Source of the DNA: Methanosarcina sp. ERenArc_MAG2
GTDB lineage: Archaea > Halobacteriota > Methanosarcinia > Methanosarcinales > Methanosarcinaceae
Direction of reading: 5' to 3'
Assembly (NCBI GenBank): GCA_023955635.1
Contig: JAMXHR010000017.1
Span: forward strand, 124,001 to 188,000
Length of the DNA stretch: 64,000 nt
Shown: positions 60,167 to 64,000 of the stretch, piece after piece
How the letters are laid out: every line of letters starts with the position of its first letter
How positions within the stretch are numbered: the stretch's first letter is position 1
Position numbers and translations under genes: made by a program
The notes under the pieces: model-generated
The model's database searches: none
What the model was told of the DNA's origin: nothing
What the model saw: only the letters and a program-made list of their open reading frames with translations

Positions 60167-60773
60167 TCAGCTTCCTCCATTATTGTATTTGATACCCGAA
60201 AAGTAACTGGATACAGTTATTTCTTTGTTATTATGCATATATTTATGTAGAAATTGCTCCCCTTGTATAATTTGATTTACTTACAAAAGATTATTGATCA
60301 TTCATACACATTAGCCTCCTTTTGATTTTTAAGCGGGATTCTGGGGATAAATCCATTAATAAAATAAGCTAAAGAATAACATATATAATTCCAATTATTC
60401 CTATTACCATCTATAATGTTTGTTAGAAGCCATTACAAATGATTAAGGAATAGGAAAAATTTAACGTCAAACGTCGCGTACAAAATGAAAATGAGTAATA
60501 AATGAAAATGAGTAATATATCTCACGATTGTTTCATGGACTGAAACAGAACAGAAAAGTAGAAACTATCAGAAATTTTTAGAATCCATTCCCGGAATATA
60601 CTCGTAAAAAATGTAAAATAAGGCTCATTCGTCGACCTATTTTGAGGTTACAGGTCAGTATCAGGAGGTAAGACCTTTTAATGCATTTTAGGTTTTATTG
60701 AAGTAAGGGCCTTTCGCTCCAATCTGACGCAGGACTGTACGAACGAGTCATCATCGTTTTTACGTTTTATAGC
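60167..60773. other. Intergenic with IS relic and duplicated flank
   Basis: Contains the ISAzo13 left-end relic (60371-60465). 60480-60770 is similar to 62995-63330 and forms the downstream flank of the first Cys-rich gene, duplicated together with it. Confidence 0.5.
60371..60465. mobile_element. Solitary left end of an ISAzo13-type element
   Basis: Shares ACATATATAATT, ATCTATAATGTTTGTTAGAA and GCCATTACAAATGATTAA with 9995-10085, i.e. terminus plus untranslated leader, but no transposase follows. It is the remains of an IS that was deleted. Confidence 0.8.
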
Positions 60774-60859
60774 TAGTGTCGAGTCAACAGCAAAATGTCG
60801 TATAAAATTGATTGCAATTATTCAGAATCATAAAATCTTTGAGGATTGACGCGACACTA
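60774..60859. repeat. 86-bp MITE related to the IS630 element
   Basis: Ends TAGTGTCGAGTCAA and, reverse complemented, TAGTGTCGCGTCAATCC, close to both ends of the IS630 element at 192-1367. It begins 14 bp after the stop of the Cys-rich gene, so it may also act as its 3' hairpin. Confidence 0.8.
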
Positions 60860-60873
60860 GGCCAATTTAGTCT

Positions 60874-61221
60874 TTACCACCAGTTACAGTCATTTCCGAA
60901 GAAATTACCACAACCGAAGAAACTAACAAAATCGAAGTTGCATTTGTTTTTGCAACATCTGTCGCATCTGTCCCATCTGTCACAGCATCTGTCTCTGTCA
61001 CATCTGTCACAGCATCTGTCTCTGTCACAGCATCTTTCCTTTTCTACGCATACGAACTTTTCCTTTTCCACAAATTTGAACTTTTCTACGAACTTGAAAT
61101 TGACCCTATCCCTGTCGAACCTGTCGAAACTACCTGCACTTACTGACGCAGCTGTCACTGAAGCTACAAAAAGCACTAGCATAAAAATGCACAGTGTCTT
61201 TTTTATTCCAAATTTTCCCAT
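60874..61221 (-). CDS. Small secreted Cys/Asp/Arg-repeat protein 1
   Basis: 115 aa from the ATG at 61221, with GGAG 12 bp upstream. A signal peptide (IKKTLCIFMLVLFVASVTAA then SVSAG) is followed by a short FDR/FKFVEK region and a dense repeat of Cys pairs with Asp and Arg (CCDRDRCCDRCDRDRCCDRW). It ends NFDFVSFFGCGNFFGN. The second gene at 63349 has the same signal-repeat-FDFxxFFGxxFFG plan with a different repeat. Cys pairs suggest disulfide cross-linking or metal binding at the surface. No family is recognised. Confidence 0.75.
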   Translation of the reverse strand: MGKFGIKKTLCIFMLVLFVASVTAASVSAGSFDRFDRDRVNFKFVEKFKFVEKEKFVCVEKERCCDRDRCCDRCDRDRCCDRWDRCDRCCKNKCNFDFVSFFGCGNFFGNDCNWW

Positions 61222-61467
61222 TTTCCTACACTCCAAATTTTTTGTTTTATTTGATACAATCTAAGGTTAATATTCCAGTCAATTTTTCATCGGCAATTCA
61301 GTGGATAATTTTATTTTTAATTTTATTTTACCAACCAGTCATCCAGAGTTATCTTGGAAAGCGTGGTACTGGTAAAATTTACTCCCATGTCCTCATTTTG
61401 TACTCAGTGGACTTATAAGCCGACAAAGATGACCCCTTAATCGTACCATTAGGTGATTATTCGTCAG

Positions 61468-61482
61468 AGAATATAATATATA
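61468..61482 (-). promoter_or_regulatory. Conserved AT box about 247 bp upstream of Cys-rich gene 1
   Basis: AGAATATAATATATA is found at a similar distance (about 233 bp) upstream of the second Cys-rich gene (63899-63913). The conservation across the duplicated locus and the TATA-like sequence make it a promoter candidate with a long leader. Confidence 0.4.
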
Positions 61483-61698
61483 GAGAAATAATAATTAGAA
61501 ACCAATATTAACTAAAACTCGACATTATCTAGCCCGTTTTTCTTAGATATCTTCTTAAAATAGTATTTATCAGAATCAATTCTCATTAACCGTATTGCTT
61601 TTTCCTTAATTTAGTCTAGATTGCAATTTAAGTTTCCAATTTAGAATTTATTTCCAAGATTACTCATTTAATTTTTGCCGCGAGGAAAACAGCTAACT

Positions 61699-61968
61699 TT
61701 AATGTGTGCTCAACGCAGATCCACCATATAAAAACCAGTACCAATTGGCTTTTTTATCACAGGCTGAACAGTTAATTGGCTCGTTCTTAAATTCCACTCC
61801 GTTATCGAATGAACTGCCGGATTCAGGGTAATAACTAGTTATATTAATTAATTCTGTGATGGCTTTTAAGGTAAACCTAAAATCGTTTTCATAAGGTAAA
61901 TCTAAAAGACGTTGAACCCTGCCTATTATAAATTTATTTTCACTTTCTACATTACTATGTGGATTTTA
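61699..61968 (-). pseudogene. Hypothetical protein fragment with a CxxC pair
   Basis: An open minus-strand frame without a start codon reads NKFIIGRVQRLLDLPYENDF, then ITELINITSYYPESG, INCSACDKKANWYWF, and ends in GSALSTH. Its amino-acid mix is protein-like and a stop lies just upstream, so it appears to be the C-terminal part of a lost or frameshifted gene. The rest of 61483-62435 holds nothing I can support. Confidence 0.4.
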
Positions 61969-62439
61969 GATGAGCGATACATCCCTCATCCGTTCTTAGC
62001 TTCCTTTTTTTCAACTAATTTGTAACTTTCATTGCACAAGATCTATATAATCAAAAAATAGCTGCTATGAATCTGGAAAGTTAAGGGAATAGCCAGTGCT
62101 TTTATACCCATGCACTTGGATTGTACATTAGAAGAAAGGTGGAGTATTTTGCTGCCTGTAAAGGGTTTCCAATACCATGATCTTAAATGGAAGGAGACCA
62201 ATTTCCTATTTCTTATAAATTTGGGCTTTATATTTTACACAAAAACATTATAGGATCAAGTAAGATGATTCATTAATTTATTGGATTGTACACGCTCTGA
62301 GATACGGAATAAAAACAAAAAGTGTGATGTAAGGGGATTTAGAGTAAAATCGGCATCCTATAAGCATATAGATATGAGTTTGAAAGAGAAGGATTCAGCG
62401 TCATCGCAAAATTTTTAGCACAACCCAAAGGAAAATCAA

Positions 62440-62800
62440 AGTTGCGCTGGCGCACCCCGCAGCAAGCTAGCGAGGTATTCGACTGAAATAAAAAAGTACG
62501 ATGCTAGAGAAGTCATGCTGAATGAATAGTATAAATTAAAGAGGCTTGAAAAAATAATCGATGCCCAGAGCCCATTGACATGAACAGTCATTATAACTGC
62601 ATCCTTGTGACCGAGTATATCCCTGGAAAGCCTTTTCCTGGTACCTGAAAAGCGAAAAGAAACTGGGGACGAAAAACAGGGCTGTACAATACACAATGAT
62701 GCGACCCCTGCAGATTACCTATTTTATAGGGGTAAAATCTATGCAATAGACATGGAACTCTCCACAGAACACGGGAATACTGCAACTGACATGATATAAT
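62440..62800 (+). pseudogene. Degenerate small-molecule or protein kinase
   Basis: Frames switch several times, but pieces align in kinase order: YSTEIKKYDAREVMLNE, then NCILVTEYIPGKPFPG (hinge), then TIHNDATPADYLFYRGKIYA with IDMEL, matching the HxD catalytic loop, the following Asn-like position and the D-x-E metal motif of RIO/Bud32/APH-type kinases. At least three interruptions, including stops, show real decay. The intact homologue is elsewhere or lost. Confidence 0.55.
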
Positions 62801-63183
62801 GTACGCTGAAGCATTCCATCATTTCGCACGAAAAGGCTTGGCATATGCTTCTATTCCCCATATCAAGCGCTTCCTCCATTGATCGGCAGATGGAAAAGAG
62901 AACTAATCTTAGAAAATTAAAGATATGAGGAAATAGCCTGAAGATAAAGGATTAATTAAAACACTGCCTGGTGCCCCGGATGAAAGAAAATGCGGCGTAC
63001 AAAATAGAAATGAGTAATGGGAACCTGAAGATTTTTCCCTAGACAAAACAGAATCGAAAATTAAGAGTTTTTAGAAAATTTGAGAAATATTTACTTTTTT
63101 CTCAAGATTATATAAAAATAAAAAATATAAAAATCAGACTCATTCATAAACCTACTTTGATGATTGCAGGCCAGTATCAGAAA
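62801..63183. other. Intergenic, duplicated downstream flank
   Basis: The stretch from about 62995 on is similar to 60480-60680 (GCGTACAAAATxGAAATGAG, CTCATTC, CCAGTATCAG). No gene seen. It is part of the duplicated Cys-rich locus. Confidence 0.45.
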
Positions 63184-63226
63184 AGGATTTACGCAGTTTA
63201 ACTGAAAAACAAGCGCATAAATCCTA
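63184..63226. repeat. 43-bp miniature derivative of MITE family A
   Basis: AGGATTTACGCAGTTTAACT, a short spacer, then GCGCATAAATCCTA. Both ends resemble family A termini, but the interior is almost gone. It is inserted in the duplicated flank and absent from the matching position near 60665. Confidence 0.5.
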
Positions 63227-63348
63227 TTAAGAACACTCCTCATAGATATTTAAGTTTTGATAGATTGAGGGCTTTACTGTCCTGCAATCCGTGAAGAGCT
63301 GTACGAACGTGTCGTCTTTATTTTACACCTTGGACTATGCCAGTGTAG

Positions 63349-63666
63349 TTAATTCCACAAGCCTTCAAACCCGTCCCAGCCGTCAACACCGTTCAAGCCG
63401 GTCCCAAAAAAGTTGGATCCGAAGAACGCCAAGAAATCAAAGTCGCAGTCATCCTCCTCGTAGCAGCAGCCGCAATGATCCCTCTCGTAGCCACAGCCGC
63501 AATCATTTCTCTCATAGCCACAGCCGCAATCATTCCTCTCATAGCCACAGCCGCATTTGTTCTTATACCCACTGTTCCAGTAGCCAGCGCTAGCTGATGC
63601 AGCTGTCAGCGACACTACGAAAAATACCAGCACTAAAATGCTCATTGTCTTTCTAAATGTTCCCAT
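63349..63666 (-). CDS. Small secreted Cys/Gly/Tyr-repeat protein 2
   Basis: 105 aa from the ATG at 63666, with GGAG 13 bp upstream. Signal peptide SILVLVFFVVSLTAASASAG, then four tandem units of CGCGYERND type (CGCGYERNDCGCGYERND, CGCGYERDHC, CGCCYEEDDC), then DFDFLAFFGSNFFGTG. The signal peptide and the FDFxxFFGxxFFG end are shared with the protein at 60874, and about 240 bp upstream and 250 bp downstream are also similar. The repeat has diverged entirely in composition while keeping Cys periodicity. Function unknown. Confidence 0.75.
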   Translation of the reverse strand: MGTFRKTMSILVLVFFVVSLTAASASAGYWNSGYKNKCGCGYERNDCGCGYERNDCGCGYERDHCGCCYEEDDCDFDFLAFFGSNFFGTGLNGVDGWDGFEGLWN

Positions 63667-64000
63667 CTGTATACACTCCTCAATTTGATACTATTTTGAT
63701 ACTGTTGGTATTTCAATCTCTTTCCATTGGCAAATGCAGCGCTTAAAAATTATTTTACCAGTCAATCATCCATGTCTATTTCGGGAAGATATAGAACTGG
63801 CAAATTTTACCCCTTTTTATGTGCTGAAATTATGAGTCAATGAAAATAATTTTAAATATGCCAACAATTGTACGTATCAACAGAAGATTATTAGTAGAAG
63901 AATATAATATATAACGAAATATAAATTAGGAACTATAATTAATGAAAAAGATATATCTTATAATATATTTAATACAGATCAGTTCTGGATCATGATATCT
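63667..64000. other. Upstream region of Cys-rich gene 2
   Basis: The first 240 bp resemble 61222-61480 (shared ATTTTACCAGTCAATCATCC-like and ACTGGCAAATTTTACCCC-like blocks), including the AT box at 63899. No ORF is seen to the window end. Confidence 0.5.

Noticed and set aside
1..64000. Search for tRNA and rRNA genes
   Set aside because: No T-arm-like GGTTCxAxTCC context with matching acceptor stems and no rRNA-like conserved segment was recognised by eye. A tRNAscan-SE and Infernal run would settle this.

Overview
The window looks like a chromosome segment from a Methanosarcina-type methanogenic archaeon. The evidence is an adjacent ablA/ablB pair for the osmolyte N-epsilon-acetyl-beta-lysine, a DUF2769 Cys-rich protein, YVTN beta-propeller surface proteins ending in a PGF-CTERM sorting signal, PKD surface domains, archaeal-type TATA boxes, AT-rich intergenic DNA, and many small inverted-repeat elements. 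I saw no rRNA, tRNA or CRISPR array.

Layout. 0-6.3 kb: an IS630-type element, then two tandem YVTN propeller genes, the second cut by a 1.6-kb insertion sequence that separates the body from its PGF-CTERM tail. 6.9-10 kb: a four-gene cluster (truncated ABC ATPase, DUF1858 plus binding-protein domain, G3E-type GTPase, ABC ATPase), followed by an ISAzo13-type element. 11.4-12.1 kb: wreckage with a MITE. 12.2-19.6 kb: osmoadaptation and ion homeostasis (AblB, AblA, a NhaP-type antiporter with RCK domains, a ClC channel/transporter with CBS domains). 20-25.6 kb: secreted proteins, a RelBE-type toxin-antitoxin pair, a third YVTN gene, a lone HicB and four copies of a dispersed repeat. 25.8-29.6 kb: a defence-like island with a broken dGTPase and, divergent from it, a retron: a structured msr-msd region bounded by perfect 18-bp a1/a2 repeats, then a retron reverse transcriptase with a C-terminal extension of unknown function. 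29.7-33.1 kb: a duplicated 3' end of an Lhr-type helicase gene, then the gene itself. 33-43 kb: membrane proteins, a beta-helix/PKD surface protein, class II LysRS, a phosphoesterase and a membrane-anchored Lon-like (S16) protease. 43.6-49.4 kb: a 44-aa zinc ribbon, CysRS, Maf, a Kef-type antiporter and an isochorismatase-family hydrolase. 50-57.6 kb: a surface-glycan cluster (cupin, GT4, GH130, GT4-toroid fusion, flippase). 58-64 kb: DUF2769 protein, rhodanese and a duplicated locus for small secreted Cys-rich repeat proteins.

The most interesting system is the archaeal retron at 27.77-29.64 kb. The paired secreted Cys-rich proteins near 61 and 63.5 kb are a second candidate for something undescribed.

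Caution: about twenty genes, including housekeeping ones (ablA, kef, lhr, phosphoesterase), carry a single-base frameshift, nearly always a missing base in a homopolymer. This looks more like sequencing error than gene decay, so most frameshifted genes here should be read as probably intact until read data are checked. Lesions caused by MITE or IS insertion are real structural events.
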